From NCBI GenBank assembly GCA_037200045.1, contig JBBCHM010000001.1, forward strand, positions 1,798,001-1,862,000: a stretch of 64,000 nucleotides of DNA. The letters are read 5' to 3'. This stretch comes from Rhizomicrobium sp. GTDB taxonomy: Bacteria > Pseudomonadota > Alphaproteobacteria > Micropepsales > Micropepsaceae. The stretch's first letter is position 1, and each line of letters opens with the position of its first letter. Below are positions 49,331 through 58,115 of the stretch, in pieces. Under the pieces are notes generated by a model, which made no database searches, had not been told where the DNA came from, and saw only the letters and a program-made list of their open reading frames with translations. The position numbers were made by a program, and so were the translations under genes.

Positions 49331-50227
49331 ATGATAAGCACCAGTGGAGCTTTTATCGCCTTAGAGACTACACCGCCGCCAGAACCTTCCGGCAGGACAG
49401 AGCCTGCTCCTTCGGGCGACGCCGACTTGCTGATCTCGCTCGGCAATGCGCAGCAGCAAGTTGCGTCACATCTCGATGAGCTGCGTCTCGCCGACAGCCG
49501 TACCATGCGCGGCGATCTGATCGAGCAAGGCAATGCCCGGCTCCAGCAACTGAACCATCTGCGCGACCAGCTGGCCGGCGGTGTAAGCGGCCTGCCGGCG
49601 GCGGTTGTCCGTGCTATCGTCGCATCGGCCCTCGCGGACGTGCACGCCTTTGCATCGGAGGCGCGTAGCGCGACCGGCCAGAGCACCGCCGAGGCGCAAG
49701 CGGCGCTTCAGTCCGCCAGCGATGCCGCGCGCGCCGCCGTCGCAGGCTTCCAGGACGATTATTTTAACAAGCGCATCTTCGATCCTTACCTGCGATTTGC
49801 GTCCGACAAGGACGAGGAGGCCTATCGCCAGCGCGAGCAGGAGCGCCAGCGCGAAATCGCCGAGGCGTTGGCCGAGCACACGCCCGAGGGCGACTTGCGC
49901 GCGAACGAACTTGCCATCGACCAGTTGAAGGATGCGGGCGCGCACGGCGCCGACCGCAGCAAGGACTATCAGCCCAAGCTGGATGGGCTTGAGCACACAC
50001 GCAAACAGCTGGAGGAAAAGCTTGCGGCAAGCCATAACGGCCCGGCGCACGGCAGTGCTGAGGCATCGACCGAAGCCGCGGCTGCACCGACCGCGGATTC
50101 GCCGGTGCCGCCCGATGTCGTGGCCATATTGCGTGCTGCCAAGGTCGCAGTCGGCGATCATTCCGCCGAGGGTCATGGCGTGACCACCGCGACGCCCCAG
50201 CAAGCGAACGCACTGATGCCGGGCTAA
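49331..50227 (+). CDS. Helical, coiled-coil-rich hypothetical protein
   Basis: A 298-residue soluble protein with a Pro-rich N-terminal segment, a long helical middle (about residues 30-150), a charged coiled coil (EEAYRQREQERQREIAEALAEH) and an Ala/Pro-rich tail. No family is recognised. No strong ribosome site precedes the ATG. Its end overlaps the end of the convergent secreted-protein gene by 4 bp. Confidence 0.6.
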   Translation: MISTSGAFIALETTPPPEPSGRTEPAPSGDADLLISLGNAQQQVASHLDELRLADSRTMRGDLIEQGNARLQQLNHLRDQLAGGVSGLPAAVVRAIVASALADVHAFASEARSATGQSTAEAQAALQSASDAARAAVAGFQDDYFNKRIFDPYLRFASDKDEEAYRQREQERQREIAEALAEHTPEGDLRANELAIDQLKDAGAHGADRSKDYQPKLDGLEHTRKQLEEKLAASHNGPAHGSAEASTEAAAAPTADSPVPPDVVAILRAAKVAVGDHSAEGHGVTTATPQQANALMPG

Positions 50228-50607
50228 AGGCCCGCCAGCCCACACGTCGTTATGGTGCGGGCAAGATAGGTCCGGTCCTGCACGAACCTTGGTAGTTCTT
50301 GTGCCTGAGCCAGCGCGAAATCCTGATCCACCTTGGATTTCGGGTAGCCGAGAATGTCGGCTAGCCTCTCCGCAACGTCGTAGGCGCTGCGCGCACTCGC
50401 CTCGTACGCCGATGCTTGACGCAGATCGCCCACATCATGGCTATTGCCGCGCGCAGTCCCATACGCCACGAAACATTTGATGGCAGTGTTGTACGCCATT
50501 TCGTTGGCGCGCGTTGCCGGATTGTTAGCGCCGCGTGTCGCACCACCGGCAACAAGCAATGCGCATGCGATAGCAGCGGCAGCGATCTGCTTCGCTACAC
50601 GCCTCAT
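50224..50607 (-). CDS. Secreted hypothetical protein
   Basis: A 127-residue protein with a signal peptide (about residues 1-27) and a helical mature part with two Cys residues (AIKCFVAYG and ITTCGLAGL) that could form a disulfide. It starts 3 bp after the stop of the small gene upstream. The function is unknown. Confidence 0.6.
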   Translation of the reverse strand: MRRVAKQIAAAAIACALLVAGGATRGANNPATRANEMAYNTAIKCFVAYGTARGNSHDVGDLRQASAYEASARSAYDVAERLADILGYPKSKVDQDFALAQAQELPRFVQDRTYLARTITTCGLAGL

Positions 50608-50610
50608 GGC

Positions 50611-50805
50611 CTACTTCTTGCCCTTATAGATGTAGAGCGTAATCAAAGCTGCAGCGGTGCCGCTTGCCGCGCCGCTCGCGCTGCCCTCGATGATCTTGTG
50701 CAGAATCTTCTTGAATTCGGTTTCCGTGTAGTCGCCGTGGTGATGATTGGTCTCGACCTGGTGCTTGCGGCCGTGGCTGGTATGCACCTCGTAGACATGC
50801 GCCAT
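50611..50805 (-). CDS. Small His-rich membrane protein
   Basis: A 64-residue protein with a His/Lys/Thr-rich N-terminal region (HGRKHQVETNHHHGDY) and a C-terminal glycine-zipper-like helix (SGAASGTAAALITLYIYKG). AGGG is at the right distance from the ATG at 50805; an earlier ATG lacks it. The function is unknown; it is in operon with the secreted protein. Confidence 0.5.
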   Translation of the reverse strand: MAHVYEVHTSHGRKHQVETNHHHGDYTETEFKKILHKIIEGSASGAASGTAAALITLYIYKGKK

Positions 50806-50839
50806 CTGCTTTCCCTGCCTTGAGCGACAAGGAATTCGT

Positions 50840-50984
50840 AACACTATGGCCAATTCGGTTGCGCCGAAGGCCGCATTGCTTCAGGACATGCACATGTCCT
50901 ATGCGCTTGACGCTTTCGACCATCTTGAAGTTTTCCAAGCTTTCGGCGGTGTTTTAATCGGCCACTTGCAACACTATTGGCCAA
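50840..50984. repeat. Pair of AACACTAT-GGCCAA direct repeats upstream of the second integrase
   Basis: AACACTATGGCCAA at 50840-50853 recurs as AACACTATTGGCCAA at 50970-50984 (one extra T). They lie just before the short integrase start and may be recombinase-binding sites. Two copies only, so this is tentative. Confidence 0.4.
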
Positions 50985-51010
50985 AGTGTTTCACACGCCG
51001 GGATGCACCG

Positions 51011-51604
51011 ATGACTTACACAAGCGGCCAACTAGGACTGTTCGACCGGCGAGGCGGTCGGAAATACCTTTCCGCTTCCGAGATTCCCCGCTTTCTTGAC
51101 GCGGCAAGCGATGCCGATACCGGAACGCAGCTGCTATGCCGCATGCTGGCCTTCACCGGATGCCGGATCAGCGAGGCGCTGGCAATCACGCCGGCCCGCC
51201 TCGATGCGGAGACGAACCGCATCGTCTTTCGCACACTGAAGCGTCGCCGCACCGTCTATCGCGACGTACCCATCCCGCCGGAGTTGATGGACGCGCTGCG
51301 CCTCTATTGCCGCGAGCTGCCCGAAGGAACAGCTCTCTGGCCCTATTCCCGGCAAACCGCCTGGCGGCGCATCAAGGCCGTCATGTCAGCGGCCGGCATC
51401 ACCGGTCCGCACGCCATGCCGAAGGGCCTGCGCCACGGCTTCGGCGTCGCCAACGCCGAAGAGAACGTGCCGATGGCAACGACGCAGAAGTGGCTGGGCC
51501 ATGCAAAGCTGGAAACAACGGCCATCTATCAGCAGGCAATGGGACGTGAGGAGCACGCTCTTGCCAGCAGGATATGGACGAAGTGGAGTGAGTTCAGCGG
51601 TTGA
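51011..51604 (+). CDS. Short tyrosine recombinase
   Basis: A 197-residue integrase that is mostly catalytic domain. Motifs are Arg in GCRISEAL, RHGFGV (second Arg and His) and WLGHAKLETTAIYQQ with the His and the Tyr nucleophile. The N-terminal DNA-binding domain is very short, as in TnpI-like or solo recombinases on mobile elements. It could process a nested element or resolve dimers of the island. The start is the ATG at 51011; the open frame upstream is not protein-like. Confidence 0.8.
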   Translation: MTYTSGQLGLFDRRGGRKYLSASEIPRFLDAASDADTGTQLLCRMLAFTGCRISEALAITPARLDAETNRIVFRTLKRRRTVYRDVPIPPELMDALRLYCRELPEGTALWPYSRQTAWRRIKAVMSAAGITGPHAMPKGLRHGFGVANAEENVPMATTQKWLGHAKLETTAIYQQAMGREEHALASRIWTKWSEFSG

Positions 51605-51935
51605 GGCCATTGGCAGGGTCGATCCTGCTGGCCTGAACCCGCTCCCGCCAGTTGGCAGGTTCGGAATTCTTGCTTGGCCGTGTCAGCGCATAGACCGCTC
51701 CGCCGACGAGAACGACGCCTGCGACGATGGCGGTTATCGGTCCAGCAGAAGCCCTCAGGTCTTTGACAAGGCCGCTACCTAGGCTCGGCCGGGAACGCAA
51801 CGCCTCGGACTGTTGCTGTAATAGCTGTTCCCTTAACGCTATGGTCGTCGGTGAATTCCGTTGTGCCAAGGCATAGGCGTCTTGAACCATCTCTGCAATC
51901 GGTCTGTCAGTCGGCGGAAAGATAAAATCCTCCAA
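51594..51935 (-). CDS. Hypothetical protein with one membrane helix
   Basis: A 113-residue protein with a helical N-terminal half and a central membrane helix (AGPITAIVAGVVLVGGAVYAL) before a polar tail. A TTG start is assumed because no ATG sits in place, so the start is uncertain. It converges on the second integrase with an 11-bp overlap. Confidence 0.45.
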   Translation of the reverse strand: MEDFIFPPTDRPIAEMVQDAYALAQRNSPTTIALREQLLQQQSEALRSRPSLGSGLVKDLRASAGPITAIVAGVVLVGGAVYALTRPSKNSEPANWRERVQASRIDPANGLNR

Positions 51936-52033
51936 TACTGCATCCAGTTTAGCAGGCTGCAGAAATCTCAGTATTACAGTTTGAGGAAATTATGCGATCC
52001 GACCCAAAGAGCAAATCTCCTAACATCAGCAGG

Positions 52034-52453
52034 TTAGGCGGGCGGTAATTTCCGAATTGCCATCGGGCCGCCAGCCAATGCCTGGCGCGCCTCTAGGGCC
52101 TTATCGAGCGGACTCGTCTTGAGCAAATCCATCATCTTCATAGTCGCCGAGTGAGCCAGATCGTACTGCTCACGCTCTGTCCAGACATGCACGATCCGCT
52201 CAATCATGGCGACCTGTTCTGCGCGCTCCGAGTAAGCACGATCGAGAGCACTCATGATCTCATCGTGAACGTGCGAATTGACCTGCTCCAGATTTCTGTA
52301 GTGCAGATTTATTTCCTGGATATCGCGCTCAAGCGTAATTGTGAGACGATAAGCCTCCGCGACTTCTCGCAATAACGAAGTAACGTCGGTCGTTGAGGCG
52401 ATGGCGTTTAGCGCCTGCACCATGTTTCCCGATGCGACATCCGATATACCCAT
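52034..52453 (-). CDS. Helical hypothetical protein
   Basis: A 139-residue all-helical protein with many heptad-like stretches (LTITLERDIQEINLHYRNLEQVNSHV in outline). AGGAGA precedes the ATG. No family is recognised. It follows the 52542-53513 gene on the same strand and is probably co-transcribed. Confidence 0.55.
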   Translation of the reverse strand: MGISDVASGNMVQALNAIASTTDVTSLLREVAEAYRLTITLERDIQEINLHYRNLEQVNSHVHDEIMSALDRAYSERAEQVAMIERIVHVWTEREQYDLAHSATMKMMDLLKTSPLDKALEARQALAGGPMAIRKLPPA

Positions 52454-52541
52454 TATTCTCTCCTATGCTGCACGCGCGGCGTGAACGCGCGCGAGAAGCG
52501 CGTAGCTGCAAAGACGCGTCAATTTTTGGCGAACTTCGTGC

Positions 52542-53513
52542 TCATCTGGCGCATCGGCATTTCGTATGCCGGCACTTCGACCACCATTGCCTTGAATCCA
52601 GTTGCGGCTGAAAAGTATCAACTCTCGCAGCTCCTCGGTCTGAGACGCCACCCTCGCGCGATATCACGGCGATCTCGCGATGTGCACGGCCGAGGGCCTC
52701 AAGGGTTTGTTCCGCCGATTGCATGTGTCTTCGCAGTAGGCCTGCCGATTCGTGCATTTCTCGCACCGATTTCTGAAAGAGAACAATACCCGCCGCCGCA
52801 GTGCCGACCACCGCCGCTCCGGCCACCAAAACATTGCCACTGCTCATCGCCGCTCGGTTCGCAACGGCCGATGCGCGACTGAGGCGGCCAAAGCGCTTTT
52901 CATAGTGCTGCTTGGTCAGCAGCGCAGGCGGCGCGACAGTTGGAAGCGGCTTAGCCTCGGGGACGGCCGTAAGGTCGGGCTTAATATCGGGAAATCGCTT
53001 TTGAATCTTGCGCGCCAGACCTTGGGCGATATGTGCCATACGATAGAGATCGATTTGCTGATTTTCGACTTCTGACCAATCTGATTCGAAGCGGGACACT
53101 ACCTCTTGAACTTTCCAGTGTGTCCCCCATCGCAACTTGTTTAGCTGATCAAGATAGCTGGTCATTTCTCGTTCGTTACTGAGATATTCGAGCAAGCCGC
53201 TTTTCATTTCGGGTGGGTCGGGAGGAAGTGGCGGCAGACCTTCGCGCGCGAAGATCGTTGGGTTATCTTTGACCGCACCGCGCACCTTTGGCAGCGCCCG
53301 CAGCGCGACGGCGCGTCGGATTTTCCAAACCAATTTCGCTGAAGCAAGAAAGATTCCCACGAAGAATGAAATGACAGCGGCCAGTACGATTGGTCTGAAG
53401 AACTCTCCAACCAGAAACCAATCCGCAGGCCAGATATATGCCAAGACGGAAAAGGCTAGGGATACGGCAAATGCCGGCCATGCTGCCCGAGGCCTGGAAT
53501 TGATCTTCCGCAT
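52542..53513 (-). CDS. Membrane protein of unknown function, possibly frameshifted near its 3' end
   Basis: A 323-residue protein with two N-terminal membrane helices (residues about 12-60), a Pro-rich linker, a long helical region and a third hydrophobic helix (SGNVLVAGAAVVGTAAAGIVLF), then a coiled coil. Its last 30 or so residues are rich in Trp, Cys and Arg and look out of frame. A different frame from about 52650 to 52463 gives a natural-looking helical continuation (ASQTEELRELILFSRN), ending 9 bp before the next gene. A one-base indel near 52645-52665 is suspected. The start at 53513 avoids overlap with the upstream gene. Confidence 0.5.
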   Translation of the reverse strand: MRKINSRPRAAWPAFAVSLAFSVLAYIWPADWFLVGEFFRPIVLAAVISFFVGIFLASAKLVWKIRRAVALRALPKVRGAVKDNPTIFAREGLPPLPPDPPEMKSGLLEYLSNEREMTSYLDQLNKLRWGTHWKVQEVVSRFESDWSEVENQQIDLYRMAHIAQGLARKIQKRFPDIKPDLTAVPEAKPLPTVAPPALLTKQHYEKRFGRLSRASAVANRAAMSSGNVLVAGAAVVGTAAAGIVLFQKSVREMHESAGLLRRHMQSAEQTLEALGRAHREIAVISREGGVSDRGAARVDTFQPQLDSRQWWSKCRHTKCRCAR

Positions 53514-53530
53514 CCCACTGGGTCTCTGAG

Positions 53531-53842
53531 CTATCGCTCTATATCGAAGCCTTGAGACTTGTGAAGCGCTTGGCCGTGCGAGCGGTCCGTTGGTGCCCAC
53601 ATTTCTTCTAGTGAAGGACGGTGTTCGCTGAGCCCGTCGCGAATGGTCGCGCGGTTACCCAAGCCGATGCCGTCGGGCCCTCCATGTCCTACTTCGATGA
53701 CAGGAGCGGGCGTAGTCACGCGCCCGAACCAGCCTTCTTCCACGACGCGCTGGCGGATGTCCTGAAAGGCCGAGCGGATTTCGTTGAATAGAAACTCGCC
53801 AAGACCAGGAGGTTTGGTACGACTATTCTCGTTTCCGCTCAT
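53531..53842 (-). CDS. Hypothetical protein
   Basis: A 103-residue soluble, polar protein with no recognised motif. It begins a same-strand run with the two genes downstream and is divergent from the coupling-protein gene. The function is unknown. Confidence 0.5.
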   Translation of the reverse strand: MSGNENSRTKPPGLGEFLFNEIRSAFQDIRQRVVEEGWFGRVTTPAPVIEVGHGGPDGIGLGNRATIRDGLSEHRPSLEEMWAPTDRSHGQALHKSQGFDIER

Positions 53843-53954
53843 CAGTCCGCCCCGACGCCCAACAGCAGCTAATATTAAGCTGGTCTATACCTCCTTTTCT
53901 AGGGGCTTGTTTTTATTTACCCTGCCCAAAGCTGGGGGACTTTCTAGACAGCCG

Positions 53955-55526
53955 ATGACCTACGTCAGCGACCTGGACACGCCGCTTCTTCAGATTTCGG
54001 CGAAGGACCGCTTTACCCTGCGCGATGCCTGCGCGGGCGTGCATATCTTTGGCGGGATCGGCAGCGGCAAGACCTCGGGATCAGGGCAGGCCATTGCAGC
54101 CTCCTACCTACGCGCCGGTTTCGGCGGCTTGGTGCTGGCCGCAAAGCCGGAGGAGGTGGATCTCTGGCTCCGCTATGCGAGGCAGCATGGGCGAGCGAAC
54201 TCGGTGCTTCTCTTCGGCGAGCGCGCCGGCGGCGGCTTCAATTTCATTACTTACGAATTGGCGCGGCAGGGGGCCGACGGCACTGGCAGCGTTGTCGAGT
54301 GCCTGATGCGTATATTAGAGGCCACACGCCTCTCGAAGCAGAACAACAGCGGCGGCGAACCCTTTTGGGAGGATGCGACCCGGCAGGTCCTGCGCAACAC
54401 CATCCCCATTCTCTACGCCGCCTTCGGAACGGTCGAGATTCCCGATATCATAAGTTTCGTCGCGTCCGCGCCGATGAGCCAGGATCAGCTGCAAAATCCC
54501 GAATGGCAGGCCGACTCGTTCATGTTCCAGACGCTGGCGCGTGCAAGGCGTGAGCCGGTCGCGCCCCTGCGCGATGACGATTTCGACAAGACGGCACGCT
54601 ATTGGCGCTACGAGTTTGCACAGCTCGATCCCAAGACCCGAGGAAATATCTCGATCTCGCTATCCACCGCGCTCGACCGCTTCAATCGCGGGCGTCTCTT
54701 TCACGCCTTCTGTACCGAGACGACGCTCGTGCCGGAACTGACGTTCCACGGCGCGATCATCATCATGGATATGTCGGCGCTGACATGGAACGAGGACGGC
54801 ATCATCGCGCAGCAGCTGTTCAAGTTCATGTGGCAGCGTGCCGTGCTCGCGCGCAACAAGCTGCCGCGCAAGCATGCGGACCGGCCGGTCTTCCTGTGGG
54901 CCGACGAAGCGCAGTATTTCGTCAACTCGTTCGATAGCGACTTTCAATCGACCTGCCGGTCCGCAAAGGCCTGCACGGTGTTTCTGTCGCAATCGCTGCC
55001 CACCTATTATGCGAAGATGGGCGGCGAGAACGCCAAGCACCGGGCCGATATGCTGCTCGCGAATTTTCAGACCAAGGTCTTTCACAACAACGCCGATCCC
55101 GAGACGAACCGCTGGGCGGCCGATACCATCGGCCGTGTTCTGCAGCGGCGCGGCACCTATAGCGAAGGCCAGTCCTATAGCCAGTCCATGGGCATGCAGG
55201 CCGGCGAGAACACGAGTTGGGGCAGCAATTCGAGTTATGGCGGTTCGAGTGACGGACACGGCCACTACTCATCGAGCTCCAGCGGAGGAAGCAATCGCGG
55301 CAGCGGCCAGAATTGGGGCCGCAACAGGGGCCGCAATACCGGCGAGAGCACCAGCGGCGGCTACACCGAGACGATGGACTACGAGATCGAGCCGGGCGCG
55401 TTCGCGCAAGTGTTGAGGACCGGCGGCCCGGCGAACAAGAACTGCGTCACGGCGGTTTGGTTTCAGGCGGGAAAGGTCTTCGCCGACAGTCGGCGCAACT
55501 ACCTTGTGACGACCTTCCGCCAATGA
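53955..55526 (+). CDS. VirD4/TraG-like conjugative coupling ATPase
   Basis: A 523-residue P-loop ATPase. Walker A is GGIGSGKT at residues 33-40 and Walker B is PVFLWADEAQYF. The DNA-motor core with the FxxxxCRSAKACTVFLSQS block fits type IV coupling proteins, which bring the relaxase-DNA complex to a secretion channel. A Ser/Gly/Asn-rich low-complexity stretch (about residues 405-460) lies before the C-terminal end. There are no N-terminal membrane helices, so it is a soluble form; the membrane protein encoded next may anchor it. Confidence 0.85.
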   Translation: MTYVSDLDTPLLQISAKDRFTLRDACAGVHIFGGIGSGKTSGSGQAIAASYLRAGFGGLVLAAKPEEVDLWLRYARQHGRANSVLLFGERAGGGFNFITYELARQGADGTGSVVECLMRILEATRLSKQNNSGGEPFWEDATRQVLRNTIPILYAAFGTVEIPDIISFVASAPMSQDQLQNPEWQADSFMFQTLARARREPVAPLRDDDFDKTARYWRYEFAQLDPKTRGNISISLSTALDRFNRGRLFHAFCTETTLVPELTFHGAIIIMDMSALTWNEDGIIAQQLFKFMWQRAVLARNKLPRKHADRPVFLWADEAQYFVNSFDSDFQSTCRSAKACTVFLSQSLPTYYAKMGGENAKHRADMLLANFQTKVFHNNADPETNRWAADTIGRVLQRRGTYSEGQSYSQSMGMQAGENTSWGSNSSYGGSSDGHGHYSSSSSGGSNRGSGQNWGRNRGRNTGESTSGGYTETMDYEIEPGAFAQVLRTGGPANKNCVTAVWFQAGKVFADSRRNYLVTTFRQ

Positions 55527-56116
55527 ATCGCCCGGCCATTTTCAACTACATCATCGGCAACCCCATCAGCCTCATCGCGCTATGGGTCCTGACGGCATTC
55601 CTCACCTATCGATGGTACGCGCTGAGCGGCCCGGTCCTGTTACCGATCATCACCGGGCTAGGCGCTCTCGCTGCATCAAATGCCGCTCAGCGCATCGGCA
55701 AATATCGCGATTGGAAGCGCGATTGGGATGCGATGAACGGCATCGCGCCCGCTCCAGCGGGCGCGTTTTTACGGACGCCCGCTGTCAGGCTGTTTGTGGG
55801 CGTGCCGCTTTGGTGCTTGTTTGCCTATGGCGCTGTCACCATGACGAATACGCTTGGCGGACGCGTCGCCGCCGCTCTGTTCTGGCTGGGATCTCTGTTG
55901 ATCGTGGGAGGCTGGATTGTGCAGGGCCTGCGCCGCCGCCATGCGCGCGCGCCGAAGGTGCGACAGGTGAGGGATGTCCTTGTGACGCAATGCTTACGCG
56001 CGCCTATACGGTCGCCAGCGCTGCAACGAGCCCATGCTTCTATACCAGACTATTGTGCGGACCTTTTTGCAGATCGCGGGCGTGCCCCTCAACCACCCGC
56101 CGGCTCCTATCATTGA
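55523..56116 (+). CDS. Membrane protein coupled to the coupling ATPase
   Basis: A 197-residue protein with four or so membrane helices in the first 135 residues and a cytoplasmic tail (VTQCLRAPIRSP, IPDYCADLF). Its start overlaps the ATPase stop by 4 bp, so it may provide the membrane anchor that the ATPase lacks. A perfect intrinsic terminator structure lies inside the frame at 55744-55770, which is odd. The function is inferred from context. Confidence 0.6.
   Translation: MNRPAIFNYIIGNPISLIALWVLTAFLTYRWYALSGPVLLPIITGLGALAASNAAQRIGKYRDWKRDWDAMNGIAPAPAGAFLRTPAVRLFVGVPLWCLFAYGAVTMTNTLGGRVAAALFWLGSLLIVGGWIVQGLRRRHARAPKVRQVRDVLVTQCLRAPIRSPALQRAHASIPDYCADLFADRGRAPQPPAGSYH
55744..55770 (+). terminator. 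Intrinsic-terminator-like hairpin inside an open reading frame
   Basis: A 9-bp perfect stem (55744-55752 with 55757-55765), 4-base loop, and five T residues at 55766-55770, on the coding strand of the 55523-56116 gene. By structure it is a strong terminator, although it falls in coding sequence (around APAPAGAFL). Confidence 0.55.
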
Positions 56117-56267
56117 ATGATTGATCCATAGGGGGCTCGTTTTTGCGTAAAATTGGTCTTGGGTTTTGATAGCCGCGGACTTGATCGGTTAGAGCTTTCG
56201 ATTGTCCTGCTAGTTGGCATATATTGCCTTCTCGAAGCCTATTACCCACAAGTTCATTTAGAACTCC

Positions 56268-57233
56268 ATGAACGGCAATCACTCTAAGAGCTGGCTGCGG
56301 CTTCTGGCGCCCATAGGCGTATATCTTCTATTTCTGCTCCAATTCTTGGTTCCAGCGGAATACACATCGGAGCTATTTACGCATGTGCTGAGCGCACATT
56401 ATTTCGATACGCGGCAAATGCCGAGCAACGACAAGAACTTCTGGGTTGCAGTCGTTTTTTTCTTTCCCTATGTGCTTTGCGCGTGGATTTTCCAAAATGT
56501 CTTCGTCGCTGCCTACGGTCGACTGACGATGAACGACCGATTGGAGAGCTTTGATACCGCGATTGGAAAAATCGCACGCTATTGCGATAGACATCCGATT
56601 GCAGACATCCTCACGCGATTGAATGCGGGCAGCGCGGATAGCGCTGGGCAGGAATCACTGAGGGTAGTTTTGGTCATGATAGATCTAATGATTACGGACC
56701 TGCGGGACGCATTTCAGGATTTGTGCGCACATCCCGACATACGTGTGTCGATTTACATGGAGAGCGCTCAGGAGATCAATTATAAACAATCACCAGAGAC
56801 CGTGCTGCACATGATGGCCACGACGGTTTTCGAAAAGGAATACGAGATGGCCACGAGATTTCGCCGCACCGGGCCCGACAAGCGTTACGAAGGCTTTTGT
56901 GGTGCTGCGTTTGATGGCGGCGGTGCGGTGTGTGGGACATATCGAAAGTTTGGCTTCGTCCACGATCCGAGATTTTCGCTCGGCAACGGCGAAACAGCAA
57001 ATGTGCTTGAAAAGACCAGGTCTTTCCTTTGTTTACCCATAGCGAAGAGTTCTGCTCGCGGCGCTCCTGTTCGCGCCGTGCTCGCGATCGATAGCGGGCG
57101 GCGGTATGATTTTGTTTTGACACGCGACACGAGAGATTTGCTTAGCCTCAAGCTCACCCCGATAAAGACGAGGCTAAGCGGCTACCTAGACGCCCTCAAA
57201 AATCAGCTTGAATACATCGGTTCGGTCGGATAG
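56268..57233 (+). CDS. Two-helix membrane protein with a GAF-like C-terminal domain
   Basis: A 321-residue protein with two N-terminal membrane helices (about residues 11-30 and 60-82), a helical linker and a C-terminal domain that looks GAF-like (FLCLPIAKSS, VRAVLAIDSGRRYDF). It could be an inner-membrane sensor. No output domain is fused. Its GC content and codon use are lower than those of the backbone. The family is not recognised. Confidence 0.55.
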   Translation: MNGNHSKSWLRLLAPIGVYLLFLLQFLVPAEYTSELFTHVLSAHYFDTRQMPSNDKNFWVAVVFFFPYVLCAWIFQNVFVAAYGRLTMNDRLESFDTAIGKIARYCDRHPIADILTRLNAGSADSAGQESLRVVLVMIDLMITDLRDAFQDLCAHPDIRVSIYMESAQEINYKQSPETVLHMMATTVFEKEYEMATRFRRTGPDKRYEGFCGAAFDGGGAVCGTYRKFGFVHDPRFSLGNGETANVLEKTRSFLCLPIAKSSARGAPVRAVLAIDSGRRYDFVLTRDTRDLLSLKLTPIKTRLSGYLDALKNQLEYIGSVG

Positions 57234-57272
57234 GAAAATAAGGATATTTGAAATGTAGTGTTTCCAGGATGT

Positions 57273-57578
57273 ATGCCGAAAGCCGTAAATTTCCTAAAGA
57301 GGCTCGTTGGTGTAAGAGATCATGCAGGTGATCCGATCCCTGCCTCGGATGACCAGAGGACCACTGTGACCAGGCCTGTTGTCAAAGAAGCGTACAAGCT
57401 GCCGCTGTCGCCGAATTATTCGATCAACGTGCTGTTTCCGAGAGAGCAGGGCGAGACGCCGATGGCTAGCATTCGACAACTTGGCAGTGACATGCGGGGT
57501 GTCGGCGAAGGCGACGCCAGCCGTAGCTATGCCGATCGGCTATCTTCAGACGAGGGTACGTCGAACCGGTCAAAATAG
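57273..57578 (+). CDS. Small hypothetical protein
   Basis: A 101-residue polar protein. The ATG at 57273 has AGGA close upstream; a GTG 15 bases earlier is possible. No motif is recognised, and the Ser/Asp/Arg-rich tail looks disordered. It lies 39 bp after the membrane sensor-like gene and may be in its operon. Confidence 0.4.
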   Translation: MPKAVNFLKRLVGVRDHAGDPIPASDDQRTTVTRPVVKEAYKLPLSPNYSINVLFPREQGETPMASIRQLGSDMRGVGEGDASRSYADRLSSDEGTSNRSK

Positions 57579-57632
57579 GCGAGTTTTTCTGGCTTAGGCT
57601 GAATAGGTGCATTTCACGTCGGCATGCCAATG

Positions 57633-58115
57633 TTAAGCGCTGTTGCGCCTGCTATCAGACCTAGGTTCGGGCCGCACTATCTCAATTTTCTCAACCACGG
57701 TCTCGCCCTTGGGCGGCATCGTCGGCCATACCTTCGATGAGAATTGCTGAATGAAGGTGACCTGCTTTCGCGCGAGCTTCTTGCGCAGGTCGCGCAGGTA
57801 CATGCCTTCGATCACAACGATGCATTCCGGCAGGAAGAGCCGTATTTGCTCCTCACCCACGTAGCCGATTTGCATCAGAAACCGGTACTGAAACTCGATG
57901 CCTTCGGCGATTTGGGTATCTTCGAGCCAGCGCTGCACGTCGCATGTCTCGCCGACCGTAGAGGTGGGCAGGAATCCGTAGGGTTTGTATGGACCGGTGC
58001 CAACGGCGGTTTCGCCTGGCTCGGTGCGCGCGGCCGGCGGCTCCTTGCCGACACGGGTCGCAAATGACGGCCGCGCCGAAGTGCCGAACACCTTGTCGGC
58101 TTCGTTATCGGTCAA
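57633..58115 (-). CDS. Hypothetical protein encoded after the relaxase
   Basis: A 160-residue protein with a polar N-terminal third and a more ordered C-terminal part (IRLFLPECIVVIEGMYLRDLRKKL). A TTG start with a strong GGAGG at the right distance is chosen. It overlaps the end of the relaxase gene by 11 bp, so the two are translationally coupled. It may help the relaxase, by context only. Confidence 0.6.
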   Translation of the reverse strand: MTDNEADKVFGTSARPSFATRVGKEPPAARTEPGETAVGTGPYKPYGFLPTSTVGETCDVQRWLEDTQIAEGIEFQYRFLMQIGYVGEEQIRLFLPECIVVIEGMYLRDLRKKLARKQVTFIQQFSSKVWPTMPPKGETVVEKIEIVRPEPRSDSRRNSA

